The notes under the pieces are model-generated. The model had not been told where the DNA came from and did no database searches. It saw only the letters and a list, made by a program, of their open reading frames with translations. A stretch of DNA of 64,000 nucleotides from positions 118,290,875 through 118,354,874 of the forward strand of contig NC_061116.1 in assembly GCF_002878395.1 (NCBI RefSeq), in the 5' to 3' direction. Every line of letters starts with the position of its first letter. Positions within the stretch are counted from its first letter, which is position 1. Made by a program: the position numbers and the translations under genes. Source of the stretch: Capsicum annuum. Lineage: Eukaryota > Streptophyta > Magnoliopsida > Solanales > Solanaceae. Below are positions 22,666 through 34,951 of the stretch, in pieces.

Positions 22666-24465
22666 GTCGTTCCGCGACACCAAATTAGGCATTTCTTAGG
22701 AGGCAACCCAAGCTAAGGTATGTTTTCTTTTTAATTTCTAGTTTTTAGTTTTTTATTTCAAGTAGTTTTGTTCGTTTTTGAGTCATAGGTTAATGGGAAG
22801 TCTAAGTACTATGAGCTTGAGCTAAGGAGCATGGCATACAATAAGTGTGGGGTTCCAAGGATCTCCTCTATGTGAAGATGCATCTAGCTAGGCCTATAGG
22901 TCTTAGGGAGTATTTCTATCACTTCATTTAAAAATTCACTTTGTGGACAAAGTAGATTTTTAAGTATAGGGGGGGAAATTCCCAAATTTTGGCTCAATTT
23001 AATTTTTTTTAGGTTTGGAATAAGTGAGATATTCTTGTTCGTGTTATTTTTTATCACATGATGCATGTGGGTTTTGTTTGTAAAAGCATGTTGAACTGTG
23101 TGAATTGCTATTTTTGAGACTCTTAGGCTCATGTTTGTGACTCTTATAAGTGTTAGCTTAATTTTGAATTTGTGCTATTGTTTGGTTGAGAGTCTATGAT
23201 GATCCTATTGAGTTGAACATGTGCCATGTGCGTGTAAGGTATTTGTATATTCCTTGTTGCATGTGATGTCTAGAACTTTCCCTTTATGTATGTGAAGTGA
23301 AATAAAGAATGTGGGTTTAGGAAATGTTATAGGCATTTCTTTGATAGCCTTGTTTTATACCCTCTTTTTACCTACCCTTATGCATTATCTTGTTAACCCC
23401 ATTGAGCCTTTAGCCTTCTCTTTGGCAAACTCATGTGAAGCCTAATCCCCTTCCTTGATTGACCTTAATTTGATCCAAATCTTCTAAGTGCTTTAATATA
23501 AAGGACTAAGTAGGAAGGTTTGTGAAACTAAAGGAGGAAGGTGAAAGTAAAGCTCTAAGAAGTGTTCATTATGTTTCCAAATTGTTGTGTTTAGGACCGA
23601 TAGAAAATATGAAAGAAATTTCAGTTTTTGGTAGCCTAGTTGTGTTACAATGAACATGTTTTGGCCTTGGTCCATTTATGACAATGTGCACCTCAACCAA
23701 AGCAAGTAGCTTTAGTTGAGGGTGGCTACTATAGGGGTGCGTAACAATAACTAGTGTTGAGAATTGACTTGTGATGTAAAAGAAAAGTACTCCTACCATA
23801 ATTATTGTTAATTTCTTGAACAAACACGGGCCAAACACAAAAAGAAATGGGATAAGAAAAAAATTTGGTGTAATTTGGTTGTTGGAGATTTGTTTTAGAT
23901 GTATAATGTAGTGTATTGAAGTGCTTGGGAGAGGTTAGTCACTATTCATGGCCAAAATAGTTCCTACCTGTTCCTTAACCTACATTACAACCAAGAAAAG
24001 ACTTACTTGATCATAAGCGTTACATTTGACTATTAGTAGAGCATTACACTAAGGGCAAGCCTATGGTTCAATTTGTGTAACTTGTGAATTCTTCGTGAGA
24101 GTGAGCACAATTTGATTCTTGTACCCATTGTTATACATTGCATTATTGTGAGTGTTTATGGGTAACTCTCTTGTAGTGAGGGGCATATGTTTAATGAATA
24201 TGAGTGATTTGTAAGATGTCTTTAACTGAATTATGTGCATGAGTTTGCTACTTGTGGAGTCCATTTTTGAGGCTAGGATGTTTTGGAAGTAGGAGTCATG
24301 AGCTCTCAATTATGTTTGTGACATGCTTAGAGTAGAAACTTACATTTTATGTGGTTATTGTAGTACTAGCTGAATGTCTTGCATATACTATAAGAGTGTA
24401 TTCCCCATCTCATGATACTTAGAGTGAAGAGTTGTTCGAGGACGAACAATTTTTAACTGTCGACT
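22666..24465 (+). other. Non-coding internal region of the nested element
   Basis: No reading frame with recognisable homology. At about 22692-22712 is a small hairpin-like motif, CTTAGGAGGCAACCCAAG, just after the ORF; I recall a similar motif in other large non-autonomous plant elements. At 22969-22975 is a run of seven G in AGTATAGGGGGGGAAATTCC, which looks like an extra polypurine tract. The rest is featureless to me. Confidence 0.5.
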
Positions 24466-26273
24466 GTTGATGTTGGTTGTATTTAAGCAATCTAGCCCTT
24501 TTAGCCTTGTTTTGAGGATAATTCTTATGCTATATGTGTTGATAATGATTTAAATGATAATCCATGTGTCCAAGTATGTTATTATAATGTTTAATGGTGT
24601 TATCACATGAGTTTTGATTCAATTTGAGCATTTAGAGTTCAACCGAGAAAACTAGTGTGACTAGCTTGAGCAAGGTGTTTGTCTAGTCTATTATGTTGGG
24701 TTCTAATGTTTTGTAATGAGTTAATAATATTTTTATTATGTATTTATATGTTAAACAACTTAGTTATAATGTTTATATATCAATTGGATCAAGACAGATT
24801 CAAAACAATGAGCTAAAAATCAAAGTGAATTTAGCCTATGCTTAGCTCATATTTTGAGTTCATCGTGTTTGATGTTGTGTTCTTTTGAGCTCTAAATTGT
24901 TGTGTTTCATGCTATAGGATGCTTGGCTGATTGATTATGATGATATATGAAGGATATAAAAGCTTCAAAACAAGTGGAAACAACTCACAAAGGCTCTGAA
25001 TGGATTAACGGAAGCACAATACTCAACTCGATGCAAATTTGGATACCTAAAATTTTTTTGGCGAGTGAAGGAACGTGATAAGTGATCTTGGCTCGTGATA
25101 GGTGCCAAAATTCTCAGAAGGCATCCAAAACAATGTACCGTCATGATGGGCTCATGTTGCAACCCCTAATTAAGTCAAATTTCCCTCACGACGTGACCCT
25201 GGATATTTCCTTAGAAAATTATACCAACTATAAAAAAGACATTTAAACACATTTGGGATATCATATACGACTTGGGGAATCTTAGGAGTGGCGGAAAAGG
25301 AGAGAAACCTCTCATTTAGGGTTCTTAACACTCTTGTAAACATCTTCCATTTAAAGATTTGTTTTGGGTATGATTTATTACTTTTTTTTGATTATGAATT
25401 CAATATACATTATTGATTTTTTTATCATGAGTAGCTAATTTTCATTACTTGAGTTATTGGAGCCTTGATGTGAATACTAATTTGGGTTGTGAATCTACTT
25501 GATTTCCATGAGTACTTGATATTGTATAAAACTTTCTGTACTTTATCTTCTCTTGACAGTAATCTTGAAAGAGTAAAGCCATGGTTATGAACGAGACGAG
25601 TTAGCAATAGAACATCACTTGTCCGAGAGGAAGGTGTTGTTAGGTTACTTTTATGAAGCAATCACTTGGCCAAGAGGGAAGTGCTTGCCGAGCAATGTAA
25701 CGACTTCTTTTGATTATAACCTAACGGGTGAGCCTACGAACATCACTTGTCCTAGATGAAAGTGTATGTTGAGAAAAGAAAGAGTTTGCATGGACTCAAA
25801 AACTTTAATCTTTAGTTAAATGGTAAATGCCTTAACCGGATTTGCTTACATGAGAATATAGTTGAGTAGTAAACACAACCTTTAAGATCGAGAGAATTAA
25901 GGGATGCACTATCCATTGATGTCGAGAGATAAATGGGTAAATAATAGGATTCAACTCTTCTTGCAATTGAAATGTCAATTGGAACTCTAAAGTGATTTAT
26001 AACTCGATCTGTTTGAGCTTCTTGGTAACCATAACTCTAGTTTCCCATAACATTGTTAAACTGAAGTGTTTATTAACATGTGTTCAACTATTAAAACCCT
26101 TCATTTTATCTTTTAGTAACATTTTTTAAAATTCAAATTGTATCTATAGTTTTAAATTAGTTTAATCGCCACTCACATTGTTCCTCGTGGATTCGACCCC
26201 AACTCCAAAATTGGGTAAATATGCTGACGACGACCATATTGCACTAAATTGACGTGTAAGTTGAGCGTTATCA
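24466..26273 (+). repeat. 3' LTR of the nested element
   Basis: Starts tgttgatgttgg and ends gcgttatca, followed by the TSD ggcct. It retains the full end segment (about 26160-26250) deleted in the 5' copy. Confidence 0.85.
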
Positions 26274-27655
26274 GGCCTTAGTTATAGTGTCAGTTTAGTA
26301 ATTAATATTTATTAAAGGACTCAGATAGTGCTGAAGAACCATGGCTTTCAGCTATCAGTTACTTAGCCATCAGAATTTAGTATCAGTCTAAACCTCAGTT
26401 ATCGTTATTCAGATATAAAAACCCAGTATTTAGTTCCAGTATGAGTGTAGTTGTAGTCTTAGTTACAGTGTCAGCTCCAGTTCAATAATCAGATTAGAAA
26501 CTCAGTCCATATCTAGGTTTGCTTGACCATAGCATACGGTTATTAATTATTCAGTTATTAGTATTTCAGTACCTCAGTTTACAGAATGTTTTTAAATCAT
26601 GTTATATGATTGGCTTGCATCCTTAAGATAATACAGTTTTCACTTATTCATGCTCTGTTGTCTTATGTTACCCAGTCAATCATTAATTCCTATGCATAAT
26701 GCTCTATAGTTTCAGTCTAGTTATTCATACTAAGTACAGTTCATTCTTACCTGCCAAGTATTCAACTATCAGCCATGCAGTTAATTAGAAAAGTTAGTAT
26801 GTTTATGCATTCGTGTTCAGCACCCATGTGAATATTTTCAGTACTATTAAGTGATATGTTGTACTAAGGCAGAGAGTATAGTGGAAGGAGTATTTGAGGG
26901 ATATGTCTAAGATTAAAAATTTTAGATGCAGTGTATAAGGATTAATCACCCTATTTTAGATGATGTTTCATAGGCATTGCCTCCTAGTATAAGAATACTA
27001 GCCATGTGTTGATCCCCTATTCAGATGTCCTGCTCAGACCAAGCCAAGATTTCCTTTCTTCCTAAAGTCACTAGAACACTATAGAAAGAGTGTCATAGAA
27101 ATACTCTAGTCCACAAATCCATCAATTCAGTTTAGTAGTTAGATGAATACGTTCGTATAGTGTGGCTTCCCATTTTTCCATCTAGTCTCACTATCCGAAG
27201 TCTCATGAATGTGACTATTCAAAGATGGATCAACCATGTAGTTGCGTGTCTATCCCAGTTCATGTATCATGCCTTAGTTTCAAAATTCAGATATTTAGTC
27301 ACGATTCAGTTCGTAGTTGCCTTGTGCATCACCTTAGTTTTCTCATAGCTCAAAAAAAAAAAAAATCAACCCATTATTCTTCAAAGGACATAGTGTCCCA
27401 ATGGGGAGATACACTATAATCCCCCAAACTTTCATGACATAAACATTCCACTCTCTCTTCATGTAATGAACCCATTTTAGAGTAGTGGGTACCCATAGGT
27501 TGACCCTTTATCTTCAATCTCAGCCGTAAGCCATGTACTCAATAGCTCAGTTCAGTTCACGATAGTCAGTCCATATTACACGTTACAGACTTAGTCATGT
27601 TCTCATGTTCTCATGTTCCTGTTCACGTCTGTTCAATAAAGGATCTTGAGTTGAC
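26274..27655 (+). other. Chromovirus internal sequence, too decayed to assign
   Basis: By position this should hold RNase H and the integrase core of the 15338-31114 element. I see no catalytic motifs in any frame, only TCAG/CAGT-rich sequence and an A-run near 27350. Confidence 0.4.
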
Positions 27656-28080
27656 ATTAAATAAAATATAGTATTTTGAAAATCTCTCCCATAAAAAGAG
27701 TAAAGAGCTTCGACAAAAAGGGAAAATTCAATCCCCGATATGTCGGTCCCTTCAAAATTCTAAGTCGCTTAGGCAAAGTAGATCAGATCTAGCTTCAGTT
27801 CATCCAATCTTTCATGTCCCTTTGCTAAAGAAGCGCTTAGGTGATCCAGCAGTTGTAGTCCCTGTTGAGGGTGTAGATATTCAAAACAGTTCCAGTTGAA
27901 ATTCTTGACAATTAGATTCGCAGACTGAGGAACAAAAAATTCCCTCTAGTTAAATTTCCTTGGTGGAATTATTCTATTGAGGGAGCTACTTGGGAAGTAA
28001 AAGTAAGTATCCGGACCAAGTATCCTCACCTCTTCTCCGTTAATTCAGACCCAGCCCAAGGTAATAACTTTCCTTAAGTT
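27656..28080 (+). pseudogene. Integrase C-terminus with chromodomain
   Basis: The translation reads SFDKKGKFNPRYVGPFKILS, the GPY/F module of gypsy integrases, then, after stops, VEILDN*IRRLRNK, VKFPWWNYSIEGATWEVKVS and TKYPHLF. The last part is the chromodomain fold with its aromatic cage positions (W, W/Y) that would bind modified histone tails and steer integration into heterochromatin. Presence of this domain is the main evidence that the element is a chromovirus. Several stops make it non-functional. Confidence 0.78.
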
Positions 28081-28418
28081 CATTTAGCTTATGGTTCAAA
28101 TTTAAGTTACAAACTATGCTCAGTTTTCATTTTAAACTTGGTATCTTTATCCTTACATGTTCAATCGCATATTCATGAGTCAGTTCAGTCATGTATTAAC
28201 ACATCAGATATGCATGATACATGATAAACTTATTAGTACTCTCAGCCATGCATTAATGTATTAGCTCTGTCATAAAACCATTCATTAGGTATGAATGATC
28301 AGCATGAATCTCAGTAATGTCAGTCATATAGACATGTTTCATATGTTCACATCCTTTAAGTAAGTTCAGTTTATTAGAAATCTCAGCTTAGTCAGTCCTA
28401 TTTATAGACGAATGTTCT

Positions 28419-28432
28419 CAAGGGGGAGATAT
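28419..28432 (+). other. Polypurine tract
   Basis: CAAGGGGGAGATAT lies directly before the 3' LTR at 28433, the expected plus-strand primer. The same tract in inverse form precedes the LTR at 41998. Confidence 0.85.
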
Positions 28433-31114
28433 TGTAATACTCCGATAATACCAACTGATAAAAAAACCATGCTTTAAGCTTAAGAAAAATAAATTGTAGT
28501 GATTTGTTAGTTCTATGATCAATTTAGATGTATATTAAGGCCTCAAATACGTCCTAGCTATTAGATAGATCAAAGCATCCCTTACCGATTGAATTCTTGA
28601 GAAGCATATTGTCATAGTCAACTTCAAATAAGAATATCTTTTATTATCCTATGAATTTGTGATATAATGAACCAAAAAAATATATATAATTTAATTATCT
28701 TTCTAACACTATCAATTTTGCCAAAATCCGATATCGGAGTAAAAAGTCATGGCCGTTTTACTGAGAGCTATCTGAGCTGCCCAGGAAAGACGGGCAAGCT
28801 GACGGACCGTCAAGTCAGCGATGGGTCATCACTTTGGCCATATCAACTGAGGAATTAAGGCCATTTTATGTCCTAAAATAGATGGTTGGAGAGACGGTCA
28901 GTCACCAGAGTGATGGTTCGTCACCCAGACCGTTAATTTTGTCCGAAACAACGCTGAAACAACATTTTAAAGGGTTTTTTGGGCCTTTTCCATCCTTTTA
29001 ACCCCTAACCACATCAACTCAAAGAACATAACTACTTATTCATCCATAACATCAAAATTAGGGTTTCTTTCAAGATCAAAAACCAAGAACAACATTCAAA
29101 CCCTTCTCAAAGAAAACTCAAGAATCAAAATGTCACCATTCAAGAACCTTTAAGGAAAGTTAACCTCCTTCAAGATTCAATCTTTTGAGGTATGTAAAGT
29201 TTTGATTCATTGGTTTCTTTCACCTATTAAGCTCAAGAATCCCATTTTTTAAAATCATGAATTGTGATTTCCCTGTGGTGGATTGATTTTAATTATGTTG
29301 ATTTGGTTGTATGAATCCCAATTTGGAGTCTTTATGTACTTTTTATGAAATTATGCTAGTATGTGGGTTTGGAAACTTTTAAATGGAGTTGATTAAAGTA
29401 ACAATGATGTATGAACTAGCGTATATGCCTAAGCCTAAGGTCATGCATGCAATGTGTTTGATAAAATGCCCAAAGAACAAGCATCATGATTTAGGACTCA
29501 ATTATGACGAAATTGAAGAACCCATGCTTCACCCTTATGTTCAAAATGACTTCCATGTTATTGTTATGCATTGAAATTGTTCGATGGATTGTTCATAAGA
29601 TTAGCCTATGAAATTATGACATGTTTATATGCTTTCCTATTCATGTACATATCCATGATAATCAAGTGCCTCATTAAATTCCCCAATGATCGTATATGGA
29701 TTGTTGATTATGGTCGTGAATCCAGGAAGTGTCATCTTTGTCAGTTTCATGCTATCGAGTCCTGGGGGTACTTGTACCCGATAATTTAATTGTGTGCCTA
29801 GAGCCATTGTTAGTTTTCAAGATACTCTCAGTCAAACCATGTTCAGTAGAATTCAGTCAGTCTCAAGACTCAGGAAAACTCATTAATCTCAGTCAGTTAT
29901 ATGATCTTACTAATATTCTGCCAGTCGATAGAACTCAGTAAACTCAGTCCAGTCAATTCAGTATAATTAATTCAGAGTCTAATCAGATAGGAGTAGTATT
30001 CAACATCGAGTGATCCTGAAGATGGGAACTCACCTTTGAGTAGAGAGTGTGATTCTTAGAAGCAATCCTTGTGCTCTAGAACTACGTAGCAAGTGTAGGT
30101 TGAGATATCTAACCTATTAGATGAGGGTTGATGAGGTGGATTAACCTATTAGATAAGGGTCCCACCATTCTAGTTAGAGTACCTTTTAGATAAGGGATTA
30201 CTCGCAGCTTGTTCTTACCAGTGGTGTGGTATTGACACCCTTCTAATTACAGATTAGACCCCAACTTAATTATACTATCTCATTTGGAGCATGTCGATTA
30301 GATGACTACTTCCTATAGTTAAAGTCTTAATCTCAGTCTGAGTCTGAGTAATACCACTCAGATAGTTCTACAAAATTTAAGAGTATCAGATACACTCACC
30401 CAGTTTAGTACAAAAATTAGCTAGTTCTATTAGCAACAGGACTATCAGACATAGTTATTCAAATAATAGTATATCAAATATATGAAACTTATTTTATCAG
30501 TATTCAGATTCAGTGATGTCATGATCTCAGTCACAGTTCACGTATTCATGCATGTATTCTCATGTTCATGTTATTCAGTCAGTTGGTATTTTTCATGTAT
30601 ATAAACCCCTTGCATTCAACCTACCTTACTTGCATACCATTATATTCAATCATACTGACGTATTTGCACTATGGTGTTTTATACCATAGGTTTAAAAACA
30701 CGAACTCCAAAGCATCCTTAGTAGATCAATCATTCAACAGACAGACTAATAGTGAGTCCTCATCATTCTAGGATGTTATTATTTGACTATTTTATTCTTT
30801 TAGTACTTAGTTTATTTCAGATGTTGGAGTTAGTTGGGAACATGTCCCATCAACTCTTTATCCAGACATTTTAGAGGCTTTCAGACTAGCATGTTTAGAC
30901 AGTTATTTTAGTTATTTTGGTATTGATATACCATTTCTCTAGATGTTATGTTTTATTAGATCTTTGAACCTTATGGCCTTTCAGTCTTTTATTTTGTATT
31001 TATACAATATGTTATGCAGTACTCAATTACAGATATCAGTCATGGGTTTGCTTGTGGTCCTTCGAGGTCATGAGCACCGTGTAGCATTTTGGGTACCAGA
31101 TTTCAAGTGTTACA
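28433..31114 (+). repeat. 3' LTR of the plus-strand chromovirus
   Basis: Aligns with 15338-17984. Begins tgtaatactccg, ends aagtgttaca, followed by ctgtt. Carries the palindrome-rich segment at about 28790-28930 and GAGGTATGT at 29187-29195. Confidence 0.9.
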
Positions 31115-31357
31115 CTGTTGCATTCAAAAAGCTTTGATGCCGATAACTTTGTGTTTTTGAAGGGTTGAGTTAATTCCTCTTCTCGTTTATGATCCTTGTC
31201 TTGCATTCGCGAAGGTAAGATTGCATGATCTCCCCCTAATAGGATTGGACAATACCTCGCGGTCATGAGCTAGGGCTGACCCATGTTGACAAAGGACATT
31301 AGAATTAGATAATTTTGCTATCCCATTTTCGGCCATAAAATGTATTTTCTCCATTTT
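31115..31357. other. Unassigned spacer
   Basis: No feature is recognised. The phrase GATTGCATGATCTCCCCCTAAT near 31211-31233 is similar to the end of the copia region at 13430-13450, which may mean a shared ancestral sequence, but this is short. The last 5 bases (31353-31357, atttt) are repeated at 34425-34429. Confidence 0.35.
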
Positions 31358-31752
31358 TGATATAGGCACGATCATCACCATGGACATTTGTGAATGTTTT
31401 GAATGCAACAGAGGGAGTGTACGAATTGAAGTATGAAGAAAGGTCTTGGAATACACCAAGGCTGCCTCTAAGCACACTCTATGTGCGCCTTTTGAAGCTT
31501 TTTTTCATTAAAGGTTTTGTCTTTTATTTGTAATGTACTATAAATATAAAATTATAGGGTTTTAGTTGATTAGTTATTGAATATTATTGAAAGAACACTC
31601 CTTTTGAGAGAGAGAGATCCAAACCGTAACTAGGGCTCATACAAGTGTGAACTCAATTGTCTTTGCATTTTGCTTGGAAATGTTGGTGCTTTAGTGGTGG
31701 ATTCCCTCTTGTATCTTTGTAGGAGTGTGGTTTTGCTGTTGTAAGTCTTAGG
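31358..31752 (+). repeat. Inverted partial LTR
   Basis: Aligns, on the plus strand, with the first part of the minus-strand LTR at 34424 to about 34028: shared are the start, the GAGGGAGTGTAC stretch, a CTATAAATA box (31539-31547) and the GAGAGAGAGA run. It ends abruptly at the gag junction. Confidence 0.85.
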
Positions 31753-32640
31753 AAAATTGTACAACTTGGCAAGGAGGTTATGCCTATAAGTCTCAGGAAA
31801 GTAACTTTGCCACATAAGGTTTCTCAAGTTAAACCAAGGAGGGGGTTGTCCCTCAATCAATTCATTCTCAATCCGTTTGATGTACTCCCAAAATGTATAA
31901 GCATACCCTTCAAAGTGAGCTATATCATATCAACTCTTCTTTTTATTCAGTGAGATAATTAACTAGGAAGATCTTGTAACAAAATGACTCCCATGAAAGA
32001 TAGGTTTCGGGGTCACTCTCACCCTTGAAAATGGCCAAGTCATCCTCCATGACCTCGTTGTTCCCTTTGAACCCTATGTCTCCCTCTCATTTTTTGTTCC
32101 ATCATATAAGTACCATTATAGGCTCCATATCCTTCATGTTCCTCTCTACCATATTCCTCTACATGCACTCGTCGATTTTGGCGAGGAATTTTATTTGGTA
32201 GAGGTTGAGGCCTTTGGGTAAGTGGAGCTTATATGTGAGGGTTCAGGTTTAGAGGAGGCATTTGGCTTCTAAGTCCTCGTTGGACTTGTGGGAGAAATGG
32301 ATTGTCTAGGTCTCGGGTTTAAGGGAAATTTGGCACTTGGCTTGTGACATTTTGTGGTGGTCTTGGAGGATTTAGCATTTGAAGTAAAGTTTCAAGGGTA
32401 ATGCTGGTGGAAGTATTTTGTTCATGTCCACTTTAGGAAACATGGTGTGAAGGAGTAAAAGCATAAGAGTTCCTTTGAATCTCCACAAGATCCAACCTCT
32501 CACCTAATGATGACACATCCGTTTTCACCTTTACCATGCTTCGGTTGAGTGCTTCAATCCCAACCAAGATAGTATTAAGGATATTGTTATTCACAGTTTT
32601 TAATGTTGTCCCCTCGGATTCCATTGTACCTAGGAAGTTA
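31753..32640 (-). pseudogene. Gag, truncated at the inversion junction
   Basis: Frame 32433-32624 (minus) gives an N-terminal helical segment MESEGTTLKTVNNNILNTIL. After a gap the minus strand reads DDLAIFKGESDPETYLSWES around 32030-32060, then YTFWEYIKRIENELIEGQPP and NLRNLMWQSYFPETYRHNLL, the typical plant gypsy gag (Retrotrans_gag) core, ending near 31753. Stops occur around 31930-31970. The C-terminal knuckle and everything downstream are absent because the sequence switches to the inverted LTR. Confidence 0.75.
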
Positions 32641-33670
32641 CCTACAAAAAAACAAATGAGTTAGTTGTAAAAGAAAGGTCCTCACATTCTCTCTTTATTT
32701 CTCGTCTCTCGGATTCCACACACTCACTCTCACAAGTGTTTTAAGTTTGATTGTACTTCGTGAGGTGTTGAAAGATGAAACAAATGTTTACAATGACTCA
32801 AAAGAACAAGCACACAAGGAACGTAAATGCGAAGAATGGTTCAAAACCAACTCACAATCTAGTAAATGGTTACTAGCTTGTAAGTTGGTATTAGAATCAA
32901 CAATGAAACTAAGGAATCAACAAAATGAAAATTAAAAAAAATTGAGCTTAAAAGAGTTGCGTGAATAGTAAAATGATGATATGGCAGTCCACTATTGGTC
33001 ACTTTTATTTGAACAACTTTTATTCACTAATTTGAATTCTTGATCATTTAACAATTTGAAATGGTGAAATTCGGTTAATGATGGGAAACTACAAGTCTTG
33101 GAACTCCTTTCAATTTTCAAACACAGAGTCTTGACTTGTACTTTTTTCTCAAAACATGTTCCTTAAAACATGGAAAAGTGGTTGAAAAGAGGTTGTCAAG
33201 TCTTTGGTGGATGTGAGCTAGTCCTTTCACCAACATGTACTACAATTTGGTTCTTCACCTTTTTAGATCTAATATGCACTTTATATTCAACAAGGTTGAA
33301 GAGTGGTGAATAATATCAAGAATAAAACAACAACCACTAAGAACAACAACAATATCCACACATCCAAGAACAAATACGCAACACCAATGTGTACACACAT
33401 GGCCAAGGCTAAGTTCATAACAACAACATCAACAATGTACGCTCAAACTTAGATTTAGACTCAAAGGTATTGGTGAAGAACAAAATTAACACTAGAAACA
33501 AAAAAAAACACCAAATAACTACTAGATATAGAAAAAAAATACAAGTCTTGTCCAAGAGGATAACAATACCAACTCTCGGCCAGGAATAAGATCTCAAGAA
33601 CACAACTTTTTTTTTTTGAATTTTCAAGCAAGCAAGCCCAAGATTGAACTTGTGGGAACAAAATCAGCCA
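32641..33670 (-). other. Leader between primer site and gag
   Basis: No coding homology is seen. The stretch is rich in CAA repeats on the plus strand (e.g. 33300-33440), and it separates the primer site from gag as a long untranslated leader would. Confidence 0.45.
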
Positions 33671-33683
33671 TGATATGATACCA
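33671..33683 (-). other. Partial primer binding site
   Basis: On the minus strand TGGTATCATATCA shares the first eight bases of the initiator-Met site and lies two bases after the LTR end. Confidence 0.55.
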
Positions 33684-33685
33684 AA

Positions 33686-34424
33686 TGATACAAACCAACT
33701 CAAGGAACATGTAAAAATGGCTTAAAATAGTCCACAAGGCAAGATGAAACCGAGCTACAATTGAGACCAAGTCTCGGGTTGGACAACAACACAAGAATAA
33801 AAAGATAATGAGGTGTATTAACACCTATTTCAATGAGCCAAAAAAATAACAAGGAGATTAATAGAATGAGAACAAAAATAATATGAACAACAACAACAAG
33901 GTGCCCCACATGGTTTCAACTTAAACAAGAAGAAACAATAACAAGGTTATAAGAATGTAAAGATAACTAGTGAGTCATACACTATAAAAAGACCCAAGAA
34001 CCCAAAGATGTATCAAATCTAAGGACCCCTAATACTTTCAATAGCAACACCACACTCTACGAAGACATAAGAGGAAATACACCACTAAAGCACCAATGTT
34101 TCTAAGCAAAATGGAAATACAAGTGAGTCCACACTTGTATGAGCACTAGTTATAGTTTTGAGCTCTCTCTCTCAAGAGGAGTGTGCTTTCAACAATATTC
34201 AATAAATAACGAACTAAAACCCTACAATGTTCTATTTATAGTATATAACAAATAAGAGACAAAAGACCTTTTATTGAAAAAAGGCTTTAAAAGGCGCCCA
34301 TAGAGTGTTCTTAGGGGCGACCTTGGTGTATTCCAAGGCCCTTCTTCACAATTAATCTTGTACACTCCCTCGGTTACATTCAACAAACTCACAAACCTCC
34401 ATGGTCATGATCATGCCCGTATCA
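33686..34424 (-). repeat. LTR with TGATAC...GTATCA ends
   Basis: The minus-strand LTR begins TGATACGGGC and ends TTTGTATCA, giving 6-base perfect terminal inverted repeats, 739 bp in all. It contains a TATA-type box (CTATAAATA on the minus strand, 34233-34241) with a GAGAGAGAG run after it. Confidence 0.75.
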
Positions 34425-34951
34425 ATTTTTGACTTAGAGAGCTCGAATTTAGGCAATTTCACACGGGTTATCGAGATTTCTTTCAATGGTATATTTTTAA
34501 TCCTTTATTCTATCAATTTATATTGATTTTCTCTTCAAAATAACTTTAAGTCCTTGATTTTAAATATGATTTCGATTTCAACTCGTTTTGCATAGTTTTT
34601 TAACTATAACCTTCTCATGACATAAGAAACATTATTATAAAATTATATCCCCATTTGGCTCTTGTATTTTTGAAAATAATTTGTAAAGAAAATTTTAGAT
34701 CTAAAACAAATATAGTCGATATGGGTATCGTTGAACTCCTTGACCTGTAAATGTCATATTTGATTAGATTGCACATGTTTGTGATGATTCGAGGGAGTAG
34801 TGCTTTTGCTTGATTCTTTGGACTGAGTCTTGGCTTAAAAATCTTCTTTAAATACAAGTTGAGATGTACCTTGACTTTCTCTAAAGTGTTTATGTGTTTT
34901 ATATTTGTTTGCTTGTGTTTTGTTAACTATTTAGGATTGAAGGTCCTTCTA
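34425..34951. other. Unassigned spacer
   Basis: AT-rich sequence with no motif I recognise; begins with the TSD-like atttt. Only short open frames are present. Confidence 0.4.

Larger units (their letters stand above)
20092..26273 (+). mobile_element. Nested non-autonomous LTR retrotransposon (LARD-like, tRNA-Asp primed)
   Basis: Direct LTRs at 20092-21813 and 24466-26273 enclose 2.65 kb with a tRNA-Asp primer site and one substantial ORF, but no protease, RT, RNase H or integrase. Flanks agcct (20087-20091) and ggcct (26274-26278) form a TSD with one difference. The GAGGACGAAC stretch at 24438-24447, shortly before the 3' LTR, is common at the internal 3' end of gypsy elements. It must have been mobilised by enzymes of an Athila-like or other gypsy relative. 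It inserted into the surrounding chromovirus, so it is younger. Confidence 0.85.
15338..31114 (+). mobile_element. Ty3/gypsy chromovirus (Tekay/Del-like), with nested insertion
   Basis: Two LTRs in direct orientation (15338-17984 and 28433-31114) bracket an initiator-Met primer site, gag, protease, RT, an integrase tail with chromodomain and a polypurine tract. The 5 bases before are ctatt and those after are ctgtt, a TSD with one change. A second LTR element (20092-26273) sits in the middle of pol. Domains between RT and the integrase tail are not recognisable. Many differences between the LTRs and the broken frames indicate an old copy. Confidence 0.88.
31358..34424 (-). mobile_element. Gypsy gag-bearing element with inverted LTR ends
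   Basis: On the minus strand there is an LTR (34424 to 33686), a partial initiator-Met primer site, a leader and a gag reading leftward to 31753. There it joins a 395-bp copy of the LTR start in the opposite orientation (31358-31752). Both outer ends therefore read TGATAYRGGC going inward. The flanks are atttt on both sides. No pol is present. The lineage within gypsy is not certain. Confidence 0.7.

Noticed and set aside
31205..31240. Possible second copy of the copia pol end (shared GATTGCATGA.CTCCCCCTAAT)
   Set aside because: Only about 20 bases match and upstream sequence does not follow copia RNase H; kept only as a remark.
33415..33909. Several hydrophobic minus-strand ORFs looking like membrane proteins
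   Set aside because: They lie in the LTR end and leader of the inverted-LTR element; T-rich sequence gives F/L/I-rich translations.
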